Of a stretch of DNA of 64,000 nucleotides, positions 48,041-56,196 are shown piece after piece. The stretch is taken from positions 1 to 64,000 of the forward strand of contig JAHDXT010000017.1 of assembly GCA_023384095.1 (NCBI GenBank), in the 5' to 3' direction. This stretch comes from Hyphomicrobiaceae bacterium (GTDB lineage Bacteria > Pseudomonadota > Alphaproteobacteria > Rhizobiales > Hyphomicrobiaceae). The notes beneath the pieces were generated by a model that saw only the letters and a list, made by a program, of their open reading frames with translations, searched no databases and was not told the origin of the DNA. Position numbers and translations under genes: made by a program. Within the stretch, counting starts at the first letter, position 1, and each line of letters begins with the position of its first letter.

Positions 48041-48132
48041 CGTCATTCCCGCGGAGGCGGGAATCTGCGACGCATCTCCACGAGCACTCGCTGAGAGGCA
48101 TCGCGGATGGCCGCCTGCGCGGCCATGACGGG
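48041..48132 (+). repeat. Bipartite palindromic repeat, copy 3
   Basis: CGTCATTCCCGCGGAGGCGGGAATC to GGCCATGACGG. About 90 percent identical by eye to copy 4 at 60869-60960 over the whole 92 bases, including the middle GAGGCATCGCGGATGG segment. Confidence 0.85.
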
Positions 48133-48228
48133 ATTGGGGCGGCTGTGGGGGTGCCCGCGGGCACCCCCACCCCCCGCAAGGGACCCGCAAGGGGGAGGGG
48201 AGAAGATCGATCCCAACCCGGAAAGACT

Positions 48229-48789
48229 TTAAGGCTCGAGTTCGGTATCCCAGTAGAGATAGTCGAGCCAGCTCTGGTGCAGGTAGTTCGGCGGAAATAG
48301 CCGGCCGTTGCGATGCAGCTCGAACACCGTCGGGCGATAGGGGAGCTGCCTCGGGCGCATGCCCGCCTTGTCCGGCATCGCGCCGCCCTTGGCGAGATTG
48401 CACGGGGCGCAGGCCGTCGTCACGTTGTCCCAGCGCGTCTGGCCTCCCCGTGACCGGGGGATGAGGTGGTCGAATGTGAGATCGTCCTTGTCGCCGCAGT
48501 ACTGGCAGCTGAAGCGGTCGCGCAGGAACACGTTGAAGCGCGTGAACGCCGGGTAGAGGGCGGGCCGCACGTAGGTCTTGAGCGCGACGACGCTCGGAAT
48601 GCGCATCTCGAAGGACGGGCTGCGCACGCACTTGTCGTATTCGGAGACGATGTTCACCCGCTCCAGGAAAACCGCCTTGATGGTGTCCTGCCAGCTCCAC
48701 AGCGATAGCGGATAGTAGCTGAGCGGCCGGAAATCGGCGTTCAGGACCAGGGCCGGCATGGATTCCGGCGGTGTCGCTGAGGCTGTCAC
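48229..48789 (-). CDS. HNH endonuclease family protein
   Basis: 186 residues. HNH motif with zinc-type cysteines: FSCQYCGDKDDLTFDHLIPRSRGGQTRWDNVTTACAPCNLAKGG (CxxC, DH, N, CxxC). The N-terminal VLNADFRPLSYYPLSLWSWQDTIKAVFL is typical of a single-copy HNH protein found across Hyphomicrobiales. Probably a housekeeping nuclease of unknown role, not a selfish element. Confidence 0.92.
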   Translation of the reverse strand: MTASATPPESMPALVLNADFRPLSYYPLSLWSWQDTIKAVFLERVNIVSEYDKCVRSPSFEMRIPSVVALKTYVRPALYPAFTRFNVFLRDRFSCQYCGDKDDLTFDHLIPRSRGGQTRWDNVTTACAPCNLAKGGAMPDKAGMRPRQLPYRPTVFELHRNGRLFPPNYLHQSWLDYLYWDTELEP

Positions 48790-48947
48790 GTTTGTGCTTC
48801 CTGCACTCTACCCTTGCGGATCGAGCTACGCACGTCGCACTCGCGCTGAGCCGGGATACTATAGCCGCGTGCCGTCTCTGTGAAGCACGTGCGAAATGCT
48901 CGCGATCGCGAATTGTCACAGCAAGCTGGCGCTCGCGGGCGCCCGTG

Positions 48948-49610
48948 TCAGCGGGCCTGTGCGGCGCCCAGGGCGCGCGCGAGGAAGTCGCCTGCCAGAG
49001 CCAGGCCGATCGGGTCGATGCCGTGGCCGATGCCTGGAAGCACATGCCATTCGACGGGCACTTGTGCGTCCGCCAGTGCCTCCCGGGTCATGTGCAGCGC
49101 CTCGACGGGAATGAGGTCGTCCTCTTCACCGTGAATGAGCTGCACCGGCGGCCTGGCCTGCACGCCGCCCGCAAGGTGCTCCGGCCCGGCGGCCAGCCCC
49201 GAGAAGCCGACGATGCCCGCCGCGGCCGTCGTGCGGCGCAACCCGACGTGGAGCGCCATCATCGTGCCCTGGCTGAACCCGACCATGGCCATGCGGGAGG
49301 CAGGCAAGCGGTAGCGCCGCAGCTCGGCGTCCAGGAACGCGTCGAGCGCGGGACCAGCCTGGTTGACCCCGCGCCACAGCTCGCCCGCGTCGCGGAACGT
49401 GAGCGCGAACCACTGCCGCGCACTGGGGCCAGCCTCAGGCAGCGGCTCCGGCGCGTCGGGGGCGACGAAGGCTGCGCCCGGCAAGACCGGCCGCCACGCG
49501 TCTGCAAGCCCGATAAGGTCCGCCCCGTTGGCGCCATAGCCGTGTAGGAGCACGACGAGCCCGGTCGCGGTCGTGCCGGGCTCCTGGCGAGGTCCGTCGA
49601 GCTGTCGCAT
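48948..49610 (-). CDS. Phospholipase/carboxylesterase-type alpha/beta hydrolase
   Basis: 220 residues. Short esterase fold with LVVLLHGYGANGADL, nucleophile Ser in VGFSQGTMMAL, Asp in HGEEDDLIP and His in GIGHGIDP. Family acts on small esters or thioesters of acyl groups. Starts 20 bp after the end of the glycosylase gene and may be co-transcribed with it. Confidence 0.9.
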   Translation of the reverse strand: MRQLDGPRQEPGTTATGLVVLLHGYGANGADLIGLADAWRPVLPGAAFVAPDAPEPLPEAGPSARQWFALTFRDAGELWRGVNQAGPALDAFLDAELRRYRLPASRMAMVGFSQGTMMALHVGLRRTTAAAGIVGFSGLAAGPEHLAGGVQARPPVQLIHGEEDDLIPVEALHMTREALADAQVPVEWHVLPGIGHGIDPIGLALAGDFLARALGAAQAR

Positions 49611-49629
49611 GGAGATGAGCGGTCCCTCG

Positions 49630-50319
49630 TCAGAGCGGCGCGCCGGAGCGCCTTTGCTTGAGAATGGGGTAATAGGCCCAGAGCAGCCGCGCGGCCACCC
49701 CGCGCCACGGCCGCCAGCGCTCCGCCAGCTCGGTGAGCTCGGCGGCTCCCGGCCGGTAGCCGAGCCCCAGGGCACCGTCCGCCGCGACCTGCAGCGCCAG
49801 ATCGCCGGCGGCGAACGCGTCGCGCCTGCCGAGGCAGAACATGATGAAGATGTCGGCCGTCCATGGGCCGATGCCGGGAATGCACGTAAGCTGCTCGTGC
49901 ACCGCCTCGTCGCGGAGTGATCCCAGGCTCTCGACGACGAGCTCGCCTGCCGCAGCCGCAGACGCGATGTTGCGCAAGGTCCGGATCTTCGGCGTGGACA
50001 GTCCTGCGCGGCGCAGGACCTCGTCGCTGGCGGCCAGCAACGTGCCGGCGCCGAGCGGGGCGACTGCGACCTCCAGGCGCGACCAGATGGCGGCCGCGCT
50101 GGCGATCGAGAGCTGCTGGCCGACGACGATGCGCGCGAGCCCCTCGAGGCCGGCGGGCCGCCGCCGCAACGGCGGGTCACCGGTCACGTCGTGGACCCGG
50201 CGCAGGGCGGAGCATTGCCGGCGCAGCGCCCGCATGCCGGCCCGGATGTCGTCCTCTGTCTCGATGGTGCTGCCGCGGCCAGCAACGGCCCGGCCTGAAG
50301 AGTTGCGCAGTTTGGCCAT
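49630..50319 (-). CDS. DNA-3-methyladenine glycosylase II (AlkA-type)
   Basis: 229 residues. HhH-GPD fold: LARIVVGQQLSIASAAAIWSRL, the HhH hairpin LTCIPGIGPWTADIFIMFCLGRRDAFAAGDLALQ with catalytic Asp in GDLAL. Excises alkylated purines. The N-terminal domain of E. coli AlkA is missing, as in many bacterial short forms. Confidence 0.93.
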   Translation of the reverse strand: MAKLRNSSGRAVAGRGSTIETEDDIRAGMRALRRQCSALRRVHDVTGDPPLRRRPAGLEGLARIVVGQQLSIASAAAIWSRLEVAVAPLGAGTLLAASDEVLRRAGLSTPKIRTLRNIASAAAAGELVVESLGSLRDEAVHEQLTCIPGIGPWTADIFIMFCLGRRDAFAAGDLALQVAADGALGLGYRPGAAELTELAERWRPWRGVAARLLWAYYPILKQRRSGAPL

Positions 50320-50400
50320 TCCCGTCCGCTCGTGCGTTATCCTATCTTACCCATGGCGCCCCGGCCGCAGCTTAGCGCAGTGTGGCGTGGCGATGGAAAC

Positions 50401-50943
50401 ATGACCGGATTGCGAACCCCTGTCCTTCGAGCTGGCCGTTGGCCGGCGTGCGCCGCCGGCGCTGTCCTGCTCGCATCCGCGGCGGCAGTCGCTGCAGAGG
50501 CCGGCCCGTGGCTGGAGTACCACAACGAGAGGTACGGCTTCTCGCTGCGGGTGCCGGCCCGCTACTTCGTGGAGGGCATCTCGCGCAATCCCGAGGCCGG
50601 TAATGTCTGGATCTCTCGCAACCGGCAGGCGCGGCTGATCGCCGTGGCCGGCCCGAACGAGACCGGCGGCTCACTGGACTCCTACCGCAGCTTCGTCATG
50701 GCGAAATCCTACGCCGGCGCGCGGTTCGATTACATGCCCGTGCACGACGACTGGTTCGTCCTGTCCGGCGTCAAGGGCAACCAGGTGTTCTACGAGCGCG
50801 TCACGTTCGTCTGCGACGGCCGCTATATCTATGGCTGGCAGATGTTCTATCCGGTCGGCCAGAAGCGGGTCTACGACCGGGTCGTCGAGGAGGTTCACCG
50901 CAACTACCGCGTCGGCAGCGGCGAGGGCGGGAGCTGCGATTAG
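50401..50943 (+). CDS. Exported protein of unknown function
   Basis: 180 residues with a signal peptide (about 1-33, ending AAVAAEAGPW). The mature part begins LEYHNERYGFSLRVPARYF, similar in style to periplasmic proteins of the PsbP/DUF1795-like fold. Ends with a Cys in GGSCD. Ribosome-binding site is weak (GGAAAC). Lies 13 bp before gluQ. Confidence 0.7.
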   Translation: MTGLRTPVLRAGRWPACAAGAVLLASAAAVAAEAGPWLEYHNERYGFSLRVPARYFVEGISRNPEAGNVWISRNRQARLIAVAGPNETGGSLDSYRSFVMAKSYAGARFDYMPVHDDWFVLSGVKGNQVFYERVTFVCDGRYIYGWQMFYPVGQKRVYDRVVEEVHRNYRVGSGEGGSCD

Positions 50944-50955
50944 CGCGCCGCTGGC

Positions 50956-51828
50956 ATGGGAAAACCTGTTTTTCGATTCGCGCCGAGCCCAAATGGCGAG
51001 CTGCATCTCGGCCACGCGCTGTCGGCGCTGACCGGCTTGGAGATGGCGCGGCGTCTCGGCGGACGCTTCCTGCTCAGGATCGAGGACATCGATCTCGCCC
51101 GCGCACGCCCCGAGCATGTCGAAGCCATCCTGGAGGACCTGGCGTGGCTCGGTCTCACGTGGGAGGAGCCGGTGCTCCGGCAGTCGGAGCACTTTCCCGT
51201 CTATCGCGAGGCGGCGGCGAGGCTCGACCGGCTCGGGCTGGTCTATCCCTGCTTCATGACCCGCGCCGAGCTCGCTGCGGCACTCTCCGCCCGGCCGCAG
51301 GCGGCCGACCCCGACGGCGCGCCGCGGATCGCGCGGCACGAGACTGGTCTGGCGCCGCAGGAAGCGGCGGCGCGGATGGCGAGCGGCCAGCCGTTCGCGC
51401 TGCGACTGGACATGACGCGGGCGCTCGCCGTGCTGAGAGACCGGCCCGGAGGCGGCGAGCTCTCGTTCGCGGAGATCGACGCTGACGGAACCACGCGACG
51501 CATCGCTGCGCGGCCGGCGCGCTGGGGCGACGCCGTCATCGTGCGCAAGGACGTGCCGGCGAGCTATCACCTCGCCGTCGTCGTCGACGACGCGCGCCAG
51601 GGGGTCACGCACGTCACCCGCGGCCTCGACCTGTACGCCGCGACGGACCTGCACCGCCTGCTGCAATTGCTGCTCGGCCTGCCGGAGCCCGTCTACCACC
51701 ATCACCGGCTCATCACCGATGCGAGCGGCCGCAAGCTGTCGAAGAGCGCCCGCGACACCTCGCTGCGGGCGCTCAGGGCTACGGGGGCGACGCCGCGGGA
51801 GATCCGTCGACTGACCGGTTTTGGCTGA
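50956..51828 (+). CDS. gluQ: Glutamyl-Q tRNA(Asp) synthetase (GluQRS)
   Basis: 290 residues. GluRS-like catalytic core without an anticodon-binding domain; attaches Glu to queuosine in tRNA(Asp). HIGH motif appears as HLGH (RFAPSPNGELHLGHALSAL), KMSKS as KLSKS (DASGRKLSKSARD). LRIEDIDLARARPEH is typical. The zinc-binding cysteine pair is partly replaced (only one Cys visible near YPCFMTR), as happens in some family members. Confidence 0.93.
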   Translation: MGKPVFRFAPSPNGELHLGHALSALTGLEMARRLGGRFLLRIEDIDLARARPEHVEAILEDLAWLGLTWEEPVLRQSEHFPVYREAAARLDRLGLVYPCFMTRAELAAALSARPQAADPDGAPRIARHETGLAPQEAAARMASGQPFALRLDMTRALAVLRDRPGGGELSFAEIDADGTTRRIAARPARWGDAVIVRKDVPASYHLAVVVDDARQGVTHVTRGLDLYAATDLHRLLQLLLGLPEPVYHHHRLITDASGRKLSKSARDTSLRALRATGATPREIRRLTGFG

Positions 51829-51893
51829 CGAGCGCTCTCGCGCCATCCGGGCGAAAGGCGTTGGGCGAAAAAAGCGTCACAATGACCCGATTA

Positions 51894-51908
51894 TTAATCG
51901 ATCATTAA
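51894..51908. promoter_or_regulatory. Exact CtrA-type site TTAA-N7-TTAA
   Basis: TTAA TCGATCA TTAA at 51894-51908, in a short AT-rich island 106 bp upstream of the membrane protein gene at 52014. The full consensus match in a window of very high GC is uncommon by chance. CtrA is the alphaproteobacterial cell-cycle regulator. Confidence 0.6.
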
Positions 51909-52013
51909 CAGTTACAGCGATCTACTCGCAAACGGCGGAACGTTTGCATTATCAAATCATTTCGAGAATGTCCCCCGACAGGCGCGCGGCAGGTACCGGG
52001 ATCCGGCAGGAAC

Positions 52014-52514
52014 ATGGGGTTATTGCTTCAGACACTTGTGCGAGATTACCAGTCCGTGGCGATCGGGTTCGTGCAGGTGTTTGCGGCAAGCGGCGCCCTG
52101 GTGTGCTTTGCCTACTGGCTCAAATCACGCGTGATGCCTGATACACCGGGCCGGGTCGCCCGAAGGTCCCGGCAGCGCACGCGGCTCGTGTCGCGGCGCC
52201 AGCGGCCGCAAGCCCGGCCCGCTTACTTCGAGGCCCCGCTTGCTGCGCTACCTGCGGCAGCTTTGCCGATTCCTGCCGAGGCGCACTCCGAGCGCGCCGC
52301 AGAACCTGTTCGCCTCACGATCGCGCGCGGGGAACGGGCGCAGGAATTGCATTCCCGGGCCGCCGTGCGCCTCGAATCGGCAGAGTATGCATTCCGGCGC
52401 CTGCTCGAGGACCTGTCCCACGTCATGCCCCTGCCGCAGCGGTTGGAGTCTTGCGAGGACGCACCCCTGGCCGGTGGCAACACGCACCGGCTCGCGACCA
52501 GGCTGGCGGCCTGA
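52014..52514 (+). CDS. Single-pass membrane protein of unknown function (CtrA-site gene)
   Basis: 166 residues. One membrane segment at residues 14-37 (SVAIGFVQVFAASGALVCFAYWL), a basic linker, then a Pro/Ala-rich middle and a helical region RLESAEYAFRRLLEDLSHVMP. Preceded by an AT-rich control region with a CtrA-type site. The start has GGA upstream. Family not recognised; cell-cycle or envelope role is inference. Confidence 0.65.
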   Translation: MGLLLQTLVRDYQSVAIGFVQVFAASGALVCFAYWLKSRVMPDTPGRVARRSRQRTRLVSRRQRPQARPAYFEAPLAALPAAALPIPAEAHSERAAEPVRLTIARGERAQELHSRAAVRLESAEYAFRRLLEDLSHVMPLPQRLESCEDAPLAGGNTHRLATRLAA

Positions 52515-52593
52515 TCGCGAAGCTCGAGCAATGCGGACAGACCCCGGCTTGCGCGGGAGCTGCCGACGCCCACATGGCGAGACAGCGAGCGCC

Positions 52594-54261
52594 TCAACCG
52601 TCGATCCAGACATCCTTCGCTTCGATGTAGATCGAGGGATGGATCCTGTAGCCCTTGATCTTCTTGTCGGTGAAGTTGAACACGGCGCGCCAGACCGGAA
52701 TGACGGCGGGCCCTTCATCGAGCATGATCTGCTCCAGCTTGGCCACCACGCTGCGCCGCTTCTCGACGTCGAGGTAGCCCTCGGCCTCGGTCAGGAGCTT
52801 GTCGAACTCGGCGTTCGACCAGTTCGACTCGTTCCAGGCGGCCCCCGAGCGGTAGGCCAGGCCCAAGACCATCACGCCGAGCGGCCGATGCGCCCAGGTG
52901 GTGAACCCGAAGGGCAGCTTGGTCCAGTTCGGCCAGTACTGCTGCGAGGGCACCAGGTTGATCTTGACCCGGATGCCGGCCTCCTTCCACTGCTCGACCA
53001 TGGTCTCGACGGCGAGCTTCTCCCAGTCGGGAGCCGGCCGGCAGGTGATCTCGCTGTCGATGCCGTCCGGATATCCCGCCTCCTTGAGCAGCGCCTTCGC
53101 CTTCGCGACGTCGCGCTCGAGAAAGCCGATATTGGCGTACTCGGGATGCGCGGGAGAGACATGGTGGTGCTCGCCCGGCTTGCCGAGGCCCCGGTGAGCC
53201 GCCTTCAGCACGGCTCGCGTATCCGTCGCATAGCGCAGGGCCTGCCTGACGCGCTTGTCGTCGAACGGCTTGATCGGGTGCACGCGGGCAACCGCCGTAT
53301 AGGCCGTGTCGACCGTGTTGACGTCGACGTGGGGCAGGCGCTCCACTGCCGGCAGCGTGGCGACGGATCCCTGGTAGATCATGTCGACCTGTCTGGAGGC
53401 GAGCGCCGCGACCTGGGCCGCCGGGTCCTCGCCGAGGTCGATCACCTCCAGGCGGTCGATGTGCGCGCCGCCGCCCCAGTGGCCGCTCTTGACGGCCATG
53501 AACACGGACCGCTTGCCCACCTCGTGCTCGACGAGATCGAAAGCCCCGGTGCCGTTGCTGCCGACGCCGAACTTGCCGTTCTCGGCGGGGTCCATGATCA
53601 GCGCGGGATAATGGAACAGCGCCTCCGGCAGCGCCAGATAGGCAGACTTCCCGTTGACCCGGACGGTGAAGTCATCGACTTTCTGGATGGCGCTGGCATC
53701 CCAGAGGCGGGTCGACTTCTTCTTGGCGTTGGTCTTCGGGTCGACCTCGTCGGTCTCGAACTCCTGCAGCAGGAAGCCTTTGAGCAGGCCGACGGTGGAA
53801 GAGCCCGTCTTCGCATCGAGCAGGCGGTTCAGGTTCCAGACCGCGTCCTCCGCGGTGAACTGCCGGCCCTTGCGCCACTTGACGTCCTTGCGCAGGTGCA
53901 GCGTCCAGGTCTTGAGGTCCGGGCTCGCATCCCATTTCTCGACCAGGTTGGGGCGCGTGACGTTGTCGACGCCGGTATAGGTCAGGTAGTCGAGCACCTG
54001 GCGCGCGCCGTTGGCGCCCTCGATCCACGAGTAGGTGTGCGGGCTCGAGAGGTCCTGGACCCGCATTCCGAGGCGCAGCGTGCCGCCTTTCTTCGGGGTG
54101 CCCTGCGCCAGCGCCGGCATGGGCAGACCCGCCAGCGAATAGGCCGAGCCCGCCGCCAGGCCGAGCAGCGTCGCGATGCGCAGGAACTCGCGCCGGTCGA
54201 GCTTGCCTTCCGCGAGCTCGCGGCCCGCCGCCTCGATGATCGGATGCCGTTCGTGTTTCAT
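52594..54261 (-). CDS. Dipeptide/oligopeptide ABC transporter substrate-binding protein (family 5), Tat-exported
   Basis: 555 residues from an ATG with GGGAGG upstream. N-terminus has a twin-arginine signal (DRREFLRIATLLGLAAGSAYSLAG), and the mature protein shows the SBP_bac_5 pattern PNLVEKWDASPDLKTWTLHLRKDVKWRKGRQFTAEDAVW. It binds peptides or nickel-like ligands in the periplasm. No permease or ATPase genes of the same system are next to it. Confidence 0.92.
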   Translation of the reverse strand: MKHERHPIIEAAGRELAEGKLDRREFLRIATLLGLAAGSAYSLAGLPMPALAQGTPKKGGTLRLGMRVQDLSSPHTYSWIEGANGARQVLDYLTYTGVDNVTRPNLVEKWDASPDLKTWTLHLRKDVKWRKGRQFTAEDAVWNLNRLLDAKTGSSTVGLLKGFLLQEFETDEVDPKTNAKKKSTRLWDASAIQKVDDFTVRVNGKSAYLALPEALFHYPALIMDPAENGKFGVGSNGTGAFDLVEHEVGKRSVFMAVKSGHWGGGAHIDRLEVIDLGEDPAAQVAALASRQVDMIYQGSVATLPAVERLPHVDVNTVDTAYTAVARVHPIKPFDDKRVRQALRYATDTRAVLKAAHRGLGKPGEHHHVSPAHPEYANIGFLERDVAKAKALLKEAGYPDGIDSEITCRPAPDWEKLAVETMVEQWKEAGIRVKINLVPSQQYWPNWTKLPFGFTTWAHRPLGVMVLGLAYRSGAAWNESNWSNAEFDKLLTEAEGYLDVEKRRSVVAKLEQIMLDEGPAVIPVWRAVFNFTDKKIKGYRIHPSIYIEAKDVWIDG

Positions 54262-54489
54262 GGAGTCCTCCCGTGTCATGGACGATTGTTCTCCGTTCTC
54301 GTCGGAATCGGCAACGCGGTTCATGCCCGGTCCCGATTTTCCATTTGATGCCCAGAGGGCCGAGGTCACAAGCACCAATCGACCTCGGGCGGCATCGAGT
54401 TTCGCATGAACGTGCTTCACCATTGACTCGCAGACTGAGATCGGGGAACTGGCGGCGAGCCGCACCAGCAAGCTCCCGGAGAGCCCGAC

Positions 54490-55224
54490 ATGGCAGCGCC
54501 AGCAGCGCGCGACGGCCCGCCCCCGGCGGCATGGCGCGCCGGCATTCTCACCCTGTTTCCCGAGATGTTTCCCGGTCCGCTCGGCCACTCGCTCTCGGGG
54601 CAGGCGCTGTCTGCGGGCGTGTGGTCCCTCGAGACGCGCAATATCCGTGATTTCGGCATCGGCCGGCACAGGACCGTCGACGATCATCCGGCCGGCGGCG
54701 GTCCGGGAATGGTCATTCGCTGCGACGTGGCGGCAGCGGCCATAGACGCCGCGCGCGCGGATGCACCGGATTCCCCTCTCATCTACATGAGCCCGCGCGG
54801 CGCTCCGCTCACACAAACTACCGTTCGCGAGCTGGCCGCGGGTCCCGGCCTGCTGCTGCTGGCCGGGCGCTTCGAGGGGATCGATCAGCGGGTGCTCGAC
54901 GCGCGCGAGGCGCGCGAGATCTCGATCGGCGACTATGTGCTCTCCGGCGGCGAGCTGGCCGCCATGGTGCTGATCGACGCCTGCGTGCGCCTGCTGCCGG
55001 GCGTCGTGGGCGCCCGGGCCTCCCTGGCGGAGGAGAGCTTCGAGGGCGGTCTCCTCGAGTACCCTCACTACACCCGGCCGCGCGAGTGGGAGGCTCGCAC
55101 GATCCCGGATGCGCTGCTCTCGGGCGACCATAAGCGGATCGCCGAATGGCGACGCGCGGAGAGGCTCAGGATCACTCGCGAGCGGCGGCCCGATCTCATC
55201 GCGGGAGGCGGCGCGAAGGCCTGA
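54490..55224 (+). CDS. trmD: tRNA (guanine-N1)-methyltransferase TrmD
   Basis: 244 residues. Makes m1G37 in tRNA. Knot-fold SAM site: [51 protein letters not shown] and the [29 protein letters not shown] segment. Followed 135 bp later by rplS, the usual pairing. Confidence 0.97.
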   Translation: MAAPAARDGPPPAAWRAGILTLFPEMFPGPLGHSLSGQALSAGVWSLETRNIRDFGIGRHRTVDDHPAGGGPGMVIRCDVAAAAIDAARADAPDSPLIYMSPRGAPLTQTTVRELAAGPGLLLLAGRFEGIDQRVLDAREAREISIGDYVLSGGELAAMVLIDACVRLLPGVVGARASLAEESFEGGLLEYPHYTRPREWEARTIPDALLSGDHKRIAEWRRAERLRITRERRPDLIAGGGAKA

Positions 55225-55359
55225 GCATGCGGGAGTCGACAACCACTCCCGATTGCGTTATCTACCCGCGATCCGAATTCCCGAAATGCCGCAGCATGGG
55301 ATCGACGGCCCGCTGGTCGAGCCCGTAGCGCGCATCGCTACTCCGGTCGAGGTCTTGCA

Positions 55360-56013
55360 ATGAACATCATCCAGGTGCTCGAAGCCGAGCAGATCAACGC
55401 GGTCACCGCGAAGCGCGTGGTGCCCGAGTTCGGCCCCGGCGACACCGTCAAGGTCATGGTCAAGGTGTTCGAGGGCGACAACGTCCGCACACAGGCATAC
55501 GAGGGCGTGGTGATCGCACGCTCGGGCTCGGGCCTCAACGAAAGCTTCACGGTCCGCAAGATCTCCTACGGCGAGGGCGTGGAGCGCGTGTTCCCGATCT
55601 ACTCGCCCTACATCGCCGACATCGAGGTGCTCCGCCGCGGCAAGGTGCGGCGGGCCAAGCTCTATTACCTGCGCGGCCGCCGCGGCAAGGCTGCGCGCAT
55701 CGTCGAGCGGTCCGACGTCCGCGCCCGCCGCCTCAACGCCGCGTTCAAAGGCTTCAAGCGGCCGAAGGGCCAGCCTGACGACCTGAAGCTGATCACCGGC
55801 ATCACGCCCGACCTCGAGGCGCAGCTCCAGAAGTACAACGTGCTGCGGTTCGACCAGATCGCCGCATTCTCGGACGACGACATCGCCAACCTCGACGAGC
55901 TCCTGAAGCTCGATGGGCGTGTCGAGCGGGACGACTGGGCCGGTCAGGCGAACCGGCTGATGGCCGAGGCCACCGCCGCCGAGGTGCCCGCCGCGGAAGG
56001 CGAAGGCGCCTGA
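55360..56013 (+). CDS. rplS: 50S ribosomal protein L19 with C-terminal extension
   Basis: 217 residues; ordinary L19 is about 115-125. Residues 1-117 are classical L19 ([67 protein letters not shown]). Residues 118-217 add a domain with [39 protein letters not shown] and a D-D-W, similar to small HhH-like tails on other ribosomal proteins. The TG-start N-terminus is normal. Confidence 0.93.
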   Translation: MNIIQVLEAEQINAVTAKRVVPEFGPGDTVKVMVKVFEGDNVRTQAYEGVVIARSGSGLNESFTVRKISYGEGVERVFPIYSPYIADIEVLRRGKVRRAKLYYLRGRRGKAARIVERSDVRARRLNAAFKGFKRPKGQPDDLKLITGITPDLEAQLQKYNVLRFDQIAAFSDDDIANLDELLKLDGRVERDDWAGQANRLMAEATAAEVPAAEGEGA

Positions 56014-56044
56014 CCTGATCCGTCCACGACGCAGTATCGGATGA

Positions 56045-56072
56045 GCCCGGCCATTTGCCGGGCCTCTTCGTT
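56045..56072 (+). terminator. Factor-independent terminator after rplS
   Basis: GCCCGGC-CATTT-GCCGGGC stem (7 bp, 5-base loop) at 56045-56063 followed by CTCTTCGTTTC, a modest T-rich tail, 32 bases after the rplS stop. Confidence 0.6.
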
Positions 56073-56196
56073 TCGGCCGCTGTCCGCTCAGCATGCCGGC
56101 AGCGCGCCGCCTGCCCGGCCGCTCCTGGAACCTCGAGAGACCTGACACGTTCTCTTTTCGATGCCGTCTGCGCATCGAGGGGCGGAGCTCTGCAGG

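Noticed and set aside
48229-48789. Homing or toxin HNH nuclease
   Set aside because: The N-terminal domain matches the single-copy HNH protein common in Hyphomicrobiales, and no immunity gene, intron or intein context is visible.
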